From positions 2,232,001 to 2,296,000 of the forward strand of contig OY970367.1 of the NCBI GenBank assembly GCA_963718635.1: DNA of 64,000 nt, read 5' to 3'. Source of the stretch: JAIOQJ01 sp963718635. Its GTDB lineage: Bacteria; Planctomycetota; Planctomycetia; Gemmatales; Gemmataceae. Position 1 is the first letter of the stretch. Each line of letters opens with the position of its first letter. Of this stretch, positions 1-11,100 are shown in pieces. The notes beneath the pieces were generated by a model. It was not told the DNA's origin. It saw only the letters and a program-made list of their open reading frames with translations, and searched no databases. The position numbers and the translations under genes are program-made.

Positions 1-652
1 CTTGCCCGCCGACTTTCTTCAGGCGATCGCGTAGAAAATCAAAGCCGAACTCAGAAGCGGTGCCATAGGTAATGTCGCGTTGATAGGCCTCGGCGCGGGC
101 GGCATCCTCCATCTTCATCTGCAACACGCCGACGGTTAAGCCAAGCAGGTTGTAGACCGGGCTGAGCAGTTCCGCATCGCGCTTGGCGAGATAGTCGTTG
201 ACAGTGGCGACATGAACGCCCTTGCCGGCCAAGGCATAAAGAAAGGCCGGGAACGTGGCGGTCAACGTCTTGCCTTCCCCGGTTGCCAATTCGACCAAGG
301 CCCCTTTGAACATGGCCACGCCGGCGGCCAATTGGACGTCAAAGGGTCGCATTTTCAGCGCGCGCTGCACGGCAACGGAACAGAGTCCAAAGCCTTCAGC
401 CACAAAGGCCGTGGTGCTATCGCCGGCGCGAGCTCGGCCGCGCAGGCTATCAGCACGCTGGCGCATTTCGGCATCGGGCAAATCCTGAAACAGTTGCTCG
501 AAATGCCGAATGCGCGGAATGAGCAACGAAGCCCTTGACAGACGGCGTTGCCACGGCAGCCCAACTTTCGCCAACAGCCGTTGATTGAACGGGGACCCAA
601 GCCGACTGGAGTCGGTAGAAGACGATCGCGGTGGTGCAGTTACGGTATCCAA
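1..652 (-). CDS. secA: Preprotein translocase ATPase SecA, N-terminal part (cut by window edge)
   Basis: SecA is the cytoplasmic motor ATPase that pushes unfolded proteins through SecYEG. The reverse strand reads through about 217 codons to the window edge. Visible signatures are the substrate/Q-motif stretch MRPFDVQLAAGVAM, a Walker A box ATGEGKT, and the nucleotide-domain segment DITYGTASEFGFDFLRD, all in SecA order. I choose a TTG start at 652 because GGAGG lies at 660-664, about 8 bases upstream, and the frame reads LDTVTAPPRSSSTD from there. The N-terminus has a poorly conserved Ser/Thr/Pro-rich lead of about 20 residues before the conserved RLLAKVGLPW region. The C-terminal two thirds are outside the window, so whether it is the housekeeping SecA or a paralogue cannot be told. 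Family assignment is firm; the start is likely. Confidence 0.93.
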   Translation of the reverse strand, partial: MDTVTAPPRSSSTDSSRLGSPFNQRLLAKVGLPWQRRLSRASLLIPRIRHFEQLFQDLPDAEMRQRADSLRGRARAGDSTTAFVAEGFGLCSVAVQRALKMRPFDVQLAAGVAMFKGALVELATGEGKTLTATFPAFLYALAGKGVHVATVNDYLAKRDAELLSPVYNLLGLTVGVLQMKMEDAARAEAYQRDITYGTASEFGFDFLRDRLKKVGGQ

Positions 653-691
653 AAGCGGGCCTCCTCTACTGCCTAGTATATAGGCCAAGGA

Positions 692-815
692 GCACACGTT
701 CGTCGCCAGATACGGTTCGGTTCTTGGGCTCGCCGCCCCCCCCTCGCCGGGGTGCATTGCACGTTCGTCACCAGATCCCGTCCGGTTCTTAGGCTCGCCG
801 CCACCCTGCTCGCCT
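692..815. repeat. Imperfect direct repeat, two ~55-bp units 65 bp apart
   Basis: The units share the core CACGTTCGTC, then CCAGAT and GGTTCTT, followed by GGCTCGCCGCC. They begin near 695 and 760 and lie between the secA start and tRNA-Arg. No coding sense. The block could be a local duplication or part of a degraded interspersed repeat. Confidence 0.6.
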
Positions 816-895
816 CCTCAGCCCGGAGCGATAGCAGAGAAGGAAGCCCCTTTCCAAGCCTTTCCGAAACCCATAGACAGAATGATGCGCATTGC

Positions 896-969
<74 letters not shown>

Positions 970-1050
970 TCTCACCTATTTGTACAGTGCTTGCCATTCG
1001 TTGACATTCCTTGCTTTTCCCGTGATTCCGTCAATTCTGGTCTAACGCCG

Positions 1051-1419
1051 TCAGCTACAGGCTGCGCCGGATTGTGCGCCGCCTCGGTTCCAAGTTGCAG
1101 CTTTGCTGAAGTCGGCATCGGTCACTTGCAGATAGGGTCTCGCGGCAATTGGTGCGCTGTTGCCGATCCAGTTGCAAACAACGTGCGTTGGATGTTCTTT
1201 TATTAGCTCCGTTTCGCGGCTCGAACGCATATTTTGAAATGGTTTGGCCCACGGTAACAAACCGGCCCAGTAAATAATCCTCTCGAATGTGGTTCTTAAA
1301 TTCGTCTCGTGACTCCGGCTACGTTGAATGACATAAATGTCCCCTTCGACCGTGGCTTTCGAGGCTACTTCAAGGTAGGGCCGCAGTTCTGGGAAGATTG
1401 GAACAATCCGACGACGCAA
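1051..1419 (-). pseudogene. Tyrosine recombinase/phage integrase, C-terminal remnant
   Basis: The open frame encodes only the last part of an XerC/D-type integrase of the kind common in planctomycetes. Seen are IVPIFPELRPYLE, then QNMRSSRETEL (the H/K-x-x-R region Arg), then HPTHVVCNWIGNSAPIAARP, and YLQVTDADF with the nucleophilic Tyr. The N-terminal core-binding domain and the first catalytic Arg are missing. The usual His of the LGHS box is Asn (IGNS), as in many planctomycete relatives. No proper start codon and ribosome site precede the homology, which begins at about 1415, directly after the neighbouring kinase gene's 3' end. I infer a truncated, non-functional integrase left from an element that used the adjacent tRNA-Arg. 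Confidence 0.8.
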
Positions 1420-1482
1420 AAACCGAGTGACACTTGCAATCGGAGAAAAGGAGGTTGAAAGAGTCTCATGGCGCCCGCGGAA

Positions 1483-3677
1483 TCAGGGCTTGGGACTTTT
1501 CAGAAAAGCCTCGAGTTCGACGTGATTGACAGTGAATAGTCGCGGCATTCGACGGAGCACGGCCTCGTCTCGTTTGGGCTGATAGTCGCAATAGAGGACC
1601 TCTACGGGTAGTTTTGAAAGTGGCTCGAGACTTTCGACAGCGCATCCGAGACAATTGAACGTGTCCAACCTCGTCATCTTGCGGAGCGGTGTCAGGTCTC
1701 GGACCGCCGACCGCGAAACGGTCAGATACTTTAGACTGGTCGGCAGCCCATCGACCGAGTCGATTTTGGTTTCACCCGCTTCCAACTGCAAGAGCCCGCG
1801 CATCCCTTTGACCACCTCGAAATTCTGCAGGTTTGGATTGCCGTGAAGAAAAAGCACACCTAGGCCGAGACCGGCCAACGGCGAAATGTCCGTTAGCTTG
1901 CCCTTGCCCATCTGCTCGCGTCCGACAGCGTAAAAAGTCTTCAATTCACGGAACGCTGACACCGGCCGTATGTCGGCGACTTCATCGGTAAAAATGTAAA
2001 ACTCCGCAACTGCACTTTCGCGAAGACCTATACGCTGCGCTTTGCCGTCGAACCCGGGATTAAGTTCTTTAAGCTTGGCGAGAACATAACTGATTTGCTC
2101 GTACGGGGGCAGATCGCGAACGTGCGAACACCATATTGCATCGGGCGGTCCGCGAAACCACGCAGGGAAGTTGGCAACGTCCCCGGCTACGGCATCCGTA
2201 GGATCGGAATTGCGACCTTGCGAAGCGTCCAGAGTCGATTTGTCTTCGTGATTTTCTTTTGCTACCGGAATTGTGGACCCGTTATTGAAAACCCGGCCCA
2301 ACACTAAACTAATGCCGATCGAGGCGACGAACATCGCCGCGAACAAGGCCGCATTACGGCGACGCTTTCTGCGAGCGGCGCCAGGCAAGGCGGCAGGCAT
2401 GGGAAGCGTCGCGGCAGCCCGAGGCGTCTTCGTGTCGAGCTCCGCGAAATCGGCTTCGAGCAGCGCCATTTCCCTTTCGACCCAATGCGCCGACTCGGGC
2501 GCTCGGCCGGATCGTCGGCCAGCATCCGCTCGATCAGAATCGCCAAAGCGGGCGACACATCCGGATTGCGATCGCGCACGGGAACCGGTGTCTCCGCCAC
2601 GAACTGACTGCGTTTTTGCCGGGCTCGTTTCGGGAACGGATGAGAATGCGTGCATAACTCGTAGAGAACGCAGCCGAGGCCAAACAGGTCGCACCGGCCG
2701 TCGATCGCTTCGCCTCGGGCATGTTCGGGCGCCATGTAGCCTGGCGTTCCAAATAAAGACTCCTCCGCGCGAATCCCTTCGCCGCCCACCGGCTGGGCCA
2801 AGCCGAAATCGAGCAGCTTGACTCGTGCAATCTCTCCAAGAGATGGCCTGTCCTGATCGGGCTTTGATCGCCAGCTTGCAGGTATCTCTAGGAACAAATT
2901 GGCGGGCTTCACGTCTCGATGGATCAGCCCTTCGATATGGGCGGCGGCGAGACCGGCGGCCGCCTGTCGTCCAATTCTCACAATGCTGGCGAGCGTCGGG
3001 TGCGGCGTGTGCTTCATCCAATCGAGCAGGCTTTCCCCGTGCAAAAGCTCCATGGCCAGAAACGAAACCGGTTCGTTGTCCGTTCTTTCCATCTCGCCGA
3101 CTTGAAATATGGTGACGATGTGATCGTTTTGCAGGGCCGCCATCGCGCGCGCCTCGCGCAGAAAGCGCTCACGGGTACGGCTGCTCTGCTCACGATCAAA
3201 GCGCAATAGCTTCAGTGCCACCGTGCGTTGCAGAACCGTATCCTTGGCACGGTAGACCATGCCCATGCCGCCGATGCCGAGAATGTCTTGAAGTTGATAA
3301 GGGCCAAGCCGATCGGGAACGCGGGCGGCGAGCTCGGCGGTAGATTGCTTCTTGTAGGCCGTCAATCCGCCCGTATGAAAGCTGTCGCGACTGCTGCCCA
3401 ATGAGCTCGCGTGCTTCAACCGCTTGGCTAATTCTTCAACTTTGTCGGAAGATAATGAAACGGATGCCGGGCGCTGCAATGCCTGCATGACGGGAGTATC
3501 GACTTCGGTTTGCTCAACTGCCGACTGGCAGGATGAGCAAGTGGGCAAGTGCTCGACGAAGCCTTCGACGTCTTGTTGCAAAGCATCGCCCATCATGAGA
3601 GCCCGAATCTCGAACGGGGTCGGGCACGTAAATGTAATTCCGTTCAACCGAACCTCATGAAAATTGTCTGTAATCAA
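1483..3677 (-). CDS. Membrane Ser/Thr protein kinase with N-terminal zinc (anti-sigma-like) motif and C-terminal LRR-like sensor; frameshifted
   Basis: Pkn/Hanks-type kinase. Residues 43-50 read HLPTCSSC, an H-x3-C-x2-C motif as in zinc anti-sigma domains. The kinase domain follows: glycine loop GIGGMGMVY (134-142), VALK Lys156, HRDVKPAN (Asp254), DFG (289-291), APE (315-317). After the domain comes a basic segment, one hydrophobic helix AALFAAMFVASIGISLVLG, then an outside region with leucine-rich-repeat-like pattern (LTDISPLAGLG, LEPLSKLP). The frame is broken near 2497, in a GGG run, where AERP should continue into ESAHWVEREM; a one-base loss restores it. About 730 residues in total. It lies 168 bases downstream of an ECF sigma gene on the same strand, an arrangement known in planctomycetes. 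The substrate is unknown. The kinase call is firm; the sensor role is inferred. Confidence 0.9.
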
Positions 3678-3685
3678 ATACTTTT

Positions 3686-3812
3686 AGCCACGGATGAACA
3701 CTGACGAAACACGGATAATTTGTCTTCACGTTAATTTGCCGAACCATTCAACTAGCGAAGCGTAATTGTTTGACGTTTTCATCCGTGTTCCGTCTGTGTT
3801 CAATCCGTGGCT
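3686..3812. repeat. Inverted-repeat element, CCACGGAT family copy 1
   Basis: It opens with AGCCACGGATGAACACTGAC and ends with the near-inverse ATCCGTGTTC...CAATCCGTGGCT, about 31 bases each side around a 64-base centre. It sits between the sigma factor and kinase genes. Related copies are at 41566-41688 and 62979-63095, with a weaker one around 60729-60990. The form suggests a non-coding mobile palindrome; transcriptional termination is another possibility. Confidence 0.75.
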
Positions 3813-3845
3813 ACGTTTTTTAATAATCAATTGGCCGGGCCGACT

Positions 3846-4406
3846 TCATCGCGGGGCAAAGTCGGCAAGTTCCTTGTGAAGGTGAGACACAACGCGGATT
3901 TTCGCTGTGTACACGGCCCAAAGATTGATGCCAAGTTCCGTGGATACCTGCGATGCCGGTTTCCCTTCGACAACGTGCTCCCAGAATGCGCGCCAGGTAA
4001 CGGGTGGAAAATCCTTCTCCACGATTTTCACGATCTGGCTGAACATATGCTTGCGGTAATCTTCTTCCCAGAAGGGTTCCTCGGGCTTATCTTCGAACTT
4101 TTCCAGAACTTTCGCATCAACCGAAAGCGGCCTGCGACGGCTCTGTCGCTTCAGAAACTGGTTCTTGGTCAACGTCCATAACCAACCCCGGAAACTCTTG
4201 CCGGTATCGTAATCGAACTCGGGAAGCGTCTTCACGAGCGTCAACAATACTTCCTGAACTAAGTCGGCGGCGTCAGCCTCTTCGAGACCCATGCCACAGG
4301 CCCAAGAGTAAAGACCTGGTGAGTAGAGGTGTACAAAACGATCCCAAGACGCGCCTTGGTCCGGCTCGCGCAGCTTTTCCAGCAGAGTTTGGGAGGTGGT
4401 GTTCAT
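3846..4406 (-). CDS. RNA polymerase sigma factor, ECF/sigma-70 family
   Basis: A 186-residue extracytoplasmic-function sigma factor. Region 2 is seen as WDRFVHLYSPGLYSWACGMG and ADAADLVQEVLLTLVKTLPE, ending in the GKSFRGWLWTLTKNQFLKRQ segment. Region 4 follows as FPPVTWRAFWEHVVEGKPAS and a helix-turn-helix-like VSTELGINLWAVYTAKIRV. It would direct RNA polymerase to a specific promoter set. It is the first gene of a probable two-gene unit with the Ser/Thr kinase downstream, which carries a zinc anti-sigma-like motif, so the kinase may be its regulator. There is no separate anti-sigma gene next to it. Length and domains are complete. Target promoters cannot be deduced from this window. Confidence 0.92.
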   Translation of the reverse strand: MNTTSQTLLEKLREPDQGASWDRFVHLYSPGLYSWACGMGLEEADAADLVQEVLLTLVKTLPEFDYDTGKSFRGWLWTLTKNQFLKRQSRRRPLSVDAKVLEKFEDKPEEPFWEEDYRKHMFSQIVKIVEKDFPPVTWRAFWEHVVEGKPASQVSTELGINLWAVYTAKIRVVSHLHKELADFAPR

Positions 4407-4583
4407 TCCGTGCGTCTGCGTGCCTCCAAATCAAACTTGCCCTTACGGTTGGAGAGAGGCAACCACGCTGTCAATTCCTAGCATTATGATAAACCCCCAA
4501 GCATCCAAGTCGAGAACCATTTCGTCCTTTCACATGACTTTCATTGTTCCGAACAACGACGATGACAGCTGCCAACCCACGTT

Positions 4584-4697
4584 GGGTGCGCCAACGGATT
4601 CTGGCGAGCTGCGCGGCGTAAGCCCGCCGTGGTTCCGAGCCCACCGCGGGCTTACGCCGCGCCACTCGCCAGAATTGTTTGAAAGAGTTAACGCACC
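4584..4697. repeat. Large hairpin-forming palindrome in the gap 4407-5143
   Basis: The core is CTGGCGAG...GCGCGGCGTAAGCCCGC at 4601-4627, then a short loop, then the inverse ending GCCACTCGCCAG at 4672. Outer arms GGGTGCG and CGCACCC extend the pairing to 4584 and 4697. The rest of the 740-base gap shows no gene on either strand. It includes an AT-rich stretch at 4740-4810 that may hold promoters for the divergent sigma factor or the downstream surface protein. Confidence 0.7.
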
Positions 4698-4966
4698 CAT
4701 GTCGCCTGGGCGGGTTTTTCTCTACTGTTGTGGCAGCTGAATCCAAATAAACGATGATACTCAAACATCTATTTCCGTTTCTCGAAATAAATTAACGACT
4801 TTCCGACTTTTTCCTCATCAACCGACCCAAATCCAATTTCGGCCACGATAGTTACTTGTGAGGCACCATCCGAGCCAATGATGACGCTCGCACCATGAAG
4901 CACTCGTGCGAATGTCGTGTGAAACTGTTCGATTCGGATTCGAAAAGCTCGAGGCCTCCTGCGTTT

Positions 4967-4989
4967 GATGTGTAGACTCGCTACACATC
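4967..4989. other. Perfect 9-bp stem hairpin upstream of the autotransporter-repeat gene
   Basis: GATGTGTAG pairs with CTACACATC across the loop ACTCG. No T run follows, so it is not a plain intrinsic terminator. It lies about 155 bases before the chosen start at 5144 and could be an operator or leader structure; no function is shown. Confidence 0.45.
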
Positions 4990-5143
4990 AGAGGCGAACT
5001 CCCCTTCGCCGGCCCGCATTGACTCTCCGATAAGCAGTTTCGTTCTCGAATGGATTTGGGCAGCGGTGTGCGCTGGTCGTTGGCCTACCCCAACGAGTTT
5101 TCTATATCGCTCGGACTTGTTCGTCATCACGAGAGATGCATCA

Positions 5144-8100
5144 ATGAGCTTCCCCCGCAAATTGGATGTCGCAAGTCGGATGAATTACCCGACTCACCAC
5201 TCTCCCAAGACTTGGGCCGCCCTGGTTGTCGCCACTTTCGCACTTTTCGTCTTGCCGCAGGCCGCGCAGGCGGCGACGTACTATTGGGACAACAACGGCG
5301 CGACAACCGGCTTCGGCGCGGCCGGCGGCACTTGGGCCGGCCTTACTGCTGATTGGACCACCGATCCGACCGGTGGCTCTACGCCCACCGGCTTCACCAC
5401 CAGCACCAGCGACGCACTGAACTTCGGCAACGGCGCCACCGGCCTCGGAGCGGGCACCATCACCGTTACGGGCGGGGTCAGCGCCAGCTCCATGACGTTT
5501 TCATCAGGCTCGGGTGCCATCGTCCTATCCAGTGGCGGCACGATCACGCTGGCCGCCGCAACGACCATCACCGTCAACAATCCATCGGACACCATCAATT
5601 CGGCTCTTGGCGGCGCAGCCACGAGTTTCACCATGGCCGGCACCGGCATTCTGAACCTTGGCGGCGCCAGCACTTTCGCTGGCACATCCATTATTAACGG
5701 CGGCACGTTGGCATTGAACGTGGGCGGATCAATCAACAACGGCAGTGGTACGATGAATGTCGGCGGCGCCGGCGGCGCCGGGACCTTTACGATTGCGGGC
5801 GGGTCTTACACGAACAGCAATAGCGGCAACTTTTCGTTGGTTGTCGGTGCCGGGTCCGCTGGCATCTTCAACATCTCGTCAGGCTCTTTGAACTTGACCA
5901 ATGCTGGAGGGGGTATTGTCCTCGGAAACGCTGGCACCGCGGCATGGAACCAAACCGGCGGCACCGTGACTTTGGCCGGCAACCTCGGCATCTATGTCGC
6001 AAACGCAGCTACCGGCGCATCGACGATGACCATCAGCGGCGGCAGTCTGACCGCAAGCATTTCGGCTTTGAATTTTGGCACACGGGCAAATAGCACTCTG
6101 AGCATCAGCAATTCGGGAACGGCGACAGTCGGTTCGATTACTCTGGGTGCGGGTAACGTAAATGCAACCAACGTCATCAATCTCGGTGACGGCACTAATT
6201 TCGTCGGCGGCGCCAATATCGCCGTCGGGGGAACCAGCGGCGTACTTTCCACGGGCGCGATTTCCCGCACCAATGGCAGCTTAACCATCAACTTCATGGG
6301 TGGCACCTTGAGGGCCTCGGCGGCCAGCGCTACATTCCTCGGCCCCGCCGCCAACGTCTCTGTGTCCGTTCAAGATGCCGGCGGAGTCATCGACAACGGC
6401 GGCAACGCCATCACCCTCGTCCCGGTCCTCGCGCACGGAGGCGTGGCCAGCACTGATGGCGGCCTCATTTTCAAAGGCTTTGGCGTGACGACCCTCACCG
6501 GCACGAGCACTTACACCGGCGGCACGACCATCGCGCAAGGCAACAGCACCTCGGCCGGAAACAGCATAGACACTCTCAAACTCGACTTCTCCACGAGTGC
6601 GGCAATCACGAATATTATCAATAGCGGTTCAGTCCTGACTCTAGGCGGGGGCATCGCAACGAACGCGCAGACGGTCTTAGGCGGCGGCAAGTTACTCCTT
6701 AACGGCAAGGCCAGCACCACCAATTCGCAGACTCTTGCCAGCACCACCATTGGCACCGGTGGCTCGGGCATCGTTCTGACCGCCAACGCCACGGCCAATC
6801 CGCTTTCCGTCAACCTCGGCGCAATTACACGAACTTCTGGGGGCGTCGTCGATTTTACGAATCCCACCGGCACGATCTCGGCTGCCAATGGCATCCTTAC
6901 CAGCACCGGCATTGCCAGCACGATCCTCACCGATCCCACCAGTGGCACCGCTTACGCCACGGTTGGCGGTTCCGACTGGGCAGCCAAGGACGCAACCAAC
7001 GCCTTCATCGTTCCGGGCACTGTCGCGGGCATTTATACCACGGCCAATAGCGCCGCCACTTTTTCCGGCAACGCGGACATCACCGGAAGTCTCTCAGCAA
7101 CCGCCGCTTCCACCGTCAACAGCATCCGCTTCAATACCGGCAGCTTTACGCTCACTCTGGCCGGCATCAACACAATCAGCACGGGCGGCGTTCTGTTCGG
7201 CAGCGGGATTACGGGCGACAACCATCACCGGCGGCACGATCGCTGCCGGCACCGGGAACGAACTCGTCTTCATCAATAACAACACTGGGGTTACCCCGGC
7301 GATCAATTCCATCATCGCCGACAGCGCCAGCGGCGCTAGCAGCGTCACCTACAAGGCCACCAACTCGACCCTAACAGGCGGGACGTTTTCCATTGCCGGC
7401 AGCGGCAACACCTACACCGGCCCGACTTACATCGACAGCGGCCGCATCTTAACCGGCGTGAGCACCGCATTCGGCAGCGGAGGCAACGTCTATATCGATG
7501 GCAACACCAATGCGCAGGCTTACCTGACCGGCGGCACTTTCGCCAACCACTTCTACATCGTGGGCAATGGCTGGAGCGAGAGTGCCGGCTCACTCGGCGC
7601 GATTCGCTTTCAAGCCGCGAGTATTTCCGGCCAAGTCACGCTGCTGGGCAATGCAACCATCGATGCCTACCAAGCCGCGGGAATTATCAGCGGCGTCATC
7701 GATGATGGCGGCAATGGCTTTGGATTGACGACTAATAACAGCACTGGTGGAACACTCACTTTAACCGCCACGAACACCTTCACCGGAATTACGACCATCG
7801 GCAACGGGACCCTGCAGATCGGCAATGGCACGACCGATGGTTCCATCGCGACGAGCAGTAACATCATTGATAACGGTGCTTTGCTATACAACCTGATTGG
7901 CTCGCAGAGTTACGCGAACGTGATCAGCGGCATAGGTACCCTAACCAAAACTGGCGCTGGCACGCTCACGCTCAGTGGCGCCAGCACTTATTCCGGTGGC
8001 ACAACGGTTAGCACCGGCACGCTCGCTGTGACGAACTTGTCGGGCTCCGCTACCGGCACCGGCTTGGTCACTGTCAACGGCGGAACCGCTGCCCAAGGCG

Positions 8101-11100
8101 CCTTGACCGGCACCGGCATCATAACCGGGGGCGTGACGCTGGCGACCAGCACCGCCTCCAGATTCTCTCAGGGGGCGACGCTTAATCCGGGCACGGTCGG
8201 CACCGCGGGCACCCTGACGATCAACGCGGTGGCCCTTACCACACAGAACTTCAGCAATCTCAACTTCGATTTGAACACCGCCCAGACGGCTGGCGGCGGA
8301 GTGAACGACCTGATCTCCACGAACGTCGTTCCGGTCATCGGGGGTTCGACCCAAATCAACGCCAACGCGCTTAGCACGTTGACGCTGGGCGGCGCCTACA
8401 CGCTAATCAACGGCTACACGGGCACGATCGCCAGTCCCGGCAACCTCGGCGCCGGCACCCTCTCTGGCGATGCCACCCACTCGCTCGGCATGATCTTGAA
8501 CAACGCCAACTCGCTGCAAATCCTCATTGGCGCGGCGACCCCGACCAGCGCCTGGTTCAATGGAACCACGAACGTCAACTGGAATCAGATGGCTGCGTCC
8601 ACGGCGGCCACGAACTGGGTCACCACCTCTGGCGGCGGCACCGATACGTTCGCACTTCCCGGGTCCACCACCGATGTCCATTTCTATGCCACCACCGCCA
8701 ACACGGGAAACCTGGCAACGACGCTCGGACAGAACTTCACCATCAACAGCCTAACGTTCGACGGCGGCTCGTTGACCAGTGCCGTCTCCATCGCGGGCAA
8801 TACCCTGACGATCAACGCGGGCTCAGGCAGCGGCATCACGGTAAACAGTTCGGCTGGCGCCGTCACCATCAGCAGCAACGTCGCGCTCGGTGCAGCTCAG
8901 ACGTGGACTAACAACTCCGCCAACGCCCTGACTGTCAGCGGCGTCGTGTCAGGCGCTGGATTCACTCTTGCCAAATCCGGCGCCGGTACGTTAATCCTCT
9001 CCGGCGTCAACACCTACACGGGCAACACGACGATCAGCGCCAGCAGCGGCACGCTGCAAATCGGCGGCGCCGGGTCGCTGGGCGCCGGCGCCTATGCCGG
9101 GAACATCGCCATCGGCTCCGGGTCCACCCTGCAATACAGTTCCAGCGCCGCCCAAACGCTTTCGGGCGTCATAAGCGGCGTAGGCAGCCTGACCAAGGAT
9201 ACATCGGGTAGTACGCTCACCCTCAGCAACAGCAACACCCTTACTGGCGCCCTGAATGTCAACGCTGGCGTCTTGACGTATACGGGCGGCGGCAGCGTTA
9301 TCTCGTTCGGCAGCACCCTTGCCACCACCACCGTATCCATCGCTTCAGGCGCAACGCTCAAACTCAGCGGCTCGGCCAATAACGAGCTTGAAGTCTATGG
9401 CACATGGACGATCAATGGAACCCTAGCCAATCCTACCAACTTCGCTAATTCCATACGTACCACCTCGGTTATCCTCAACGGCGGCACAATGACCAGTAGC
9501 GGCGGAAACACGGGAAATGCCGCAACTTACGGTGCATTCTTGGAGTATCAAAACACGACGATCACTGCCAACGGGACTGGCAATATCATTAGCGGCAACG
9601 GCGATTTCGGAATCAACTCTGGTACGACCCTGACGCTCCTTACGCCGTTGATTGGAGATACGCTGACCGCCTCGGCTTTACTCAAGAACTCTTCTGGCGC
9701 GGGTGCTTTGACCAAGTCGGGCCTGGGTACCGTTACGCTCAACGCGGCCAACACCTATACGGGTGCGACAACGGTGAAGGCCGGCACTTTGTCGCTGGAT
9801 ATGTCCCTCCATAACACGGGCGTCCTGGCGAGCACTTCCGCATTGGTACTGGGCGGCGGCATGCTGAGCATCACGGGCATGACTGGCGCCTTCGCCAGCA
9901 CCCAGACTCTGGCCAGTCTGTCGCTTACGGCCGGCACCTCCAGCAGCATTGTTTTGAATCCCAATAGCGGCACCAGCACCACGCTGACGTTCACCAGCCC
10001 TACCTTGAACACTGGGGCCGGCGCTGCGGTCAATTTCAATCTTTCCGCGGGCACCACCAACGCCTCAACCTCAACGATCGGCAATACGATCGTCGCCTGG
10101 AATCCGACGCTAACGGCAGGCGGCATTATCGGCGGCGGCTACACCGTCACCGATACGGGCGGCACCGGCTATGCCACCGTTGCCAGCGGGAACGTGGTTC
10201 GGCTGGCCGACAACGGTAGTTCGGGCCTGCCGGTCTCCGGCGGCGTGTCCACCACGAATTACTTCGTCAACCAAAGCTATAGCACTACGGATTCCACGAT
10301 TCCGGGAAGTCTCATAGAAGCACTGCAGGGCAACGTGGCGGCGAATACCGTCACGGTGGATACCACTGGCCTGGCCTCGGGCGCCAACCTGGCTCTGGGC
10401 GCCAATACCTTGACCATCACGGCTGGCGGCGGCTTCGTCTTCAGCGGTGCCAATCCCTACACCATCACGGGCGCCGGCGGCATTGCAACCAGCGCCGCTG
10501 CCGGGGCGATGACGTTCAATAACCTCAACTCGAGCACCGTGACCATCAACGCTCCGATTCTGGCCAATGGCGCCAACACGGTCGCTTTCACGGGCACCGG
10601 CACGACCATACTCACTGGCACCAGCACTTATACTGGCGCAACTACCATCGCGAGCGGGACGACCCTCCAGTTCGGCAACGGCACCACGGGCAATGATGGC
10701 GCGATCGCCAACGCCAGCAACATCGCCAACAACGGCTCGTTGGTTTATAACCTTTTCGCCACCAAGGCGTATTCCGGCATCATTAGCGGCGCTGGTAGTT
10801 TGACCATGTCCGGCACCGGCCCGCTGACTCTCACCGGCGCCAACTCCTTTACCGGCGTGACCAGCATCAACAGTGGCACGATGACCCTGGGCGTCGGCGG
10901 CACGCTGGCCAACACGAGTGGCATCACCATCGCCAGCGGCGCTACTCTCAATCTCAGCGGTACGGGCAACAACCAGTTGGTCGGCACAACCCAAACGGGC
11001 AGCTTGACCATCAACGGCACACTGAATACGACCACCAACGAAGCCAACACGATGTACTTCGCCACCCTCACCATGAACAACGGCATAATGGCCAGCACCG

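Noticed and set aside
10110..10994. 294-codon reverse open frame within the autotransporter-repeat gene
   Set aside because: Low-complexity mirror of the Gly/Ser/Thr repeats; same for other reverse frames at 5281-11839.
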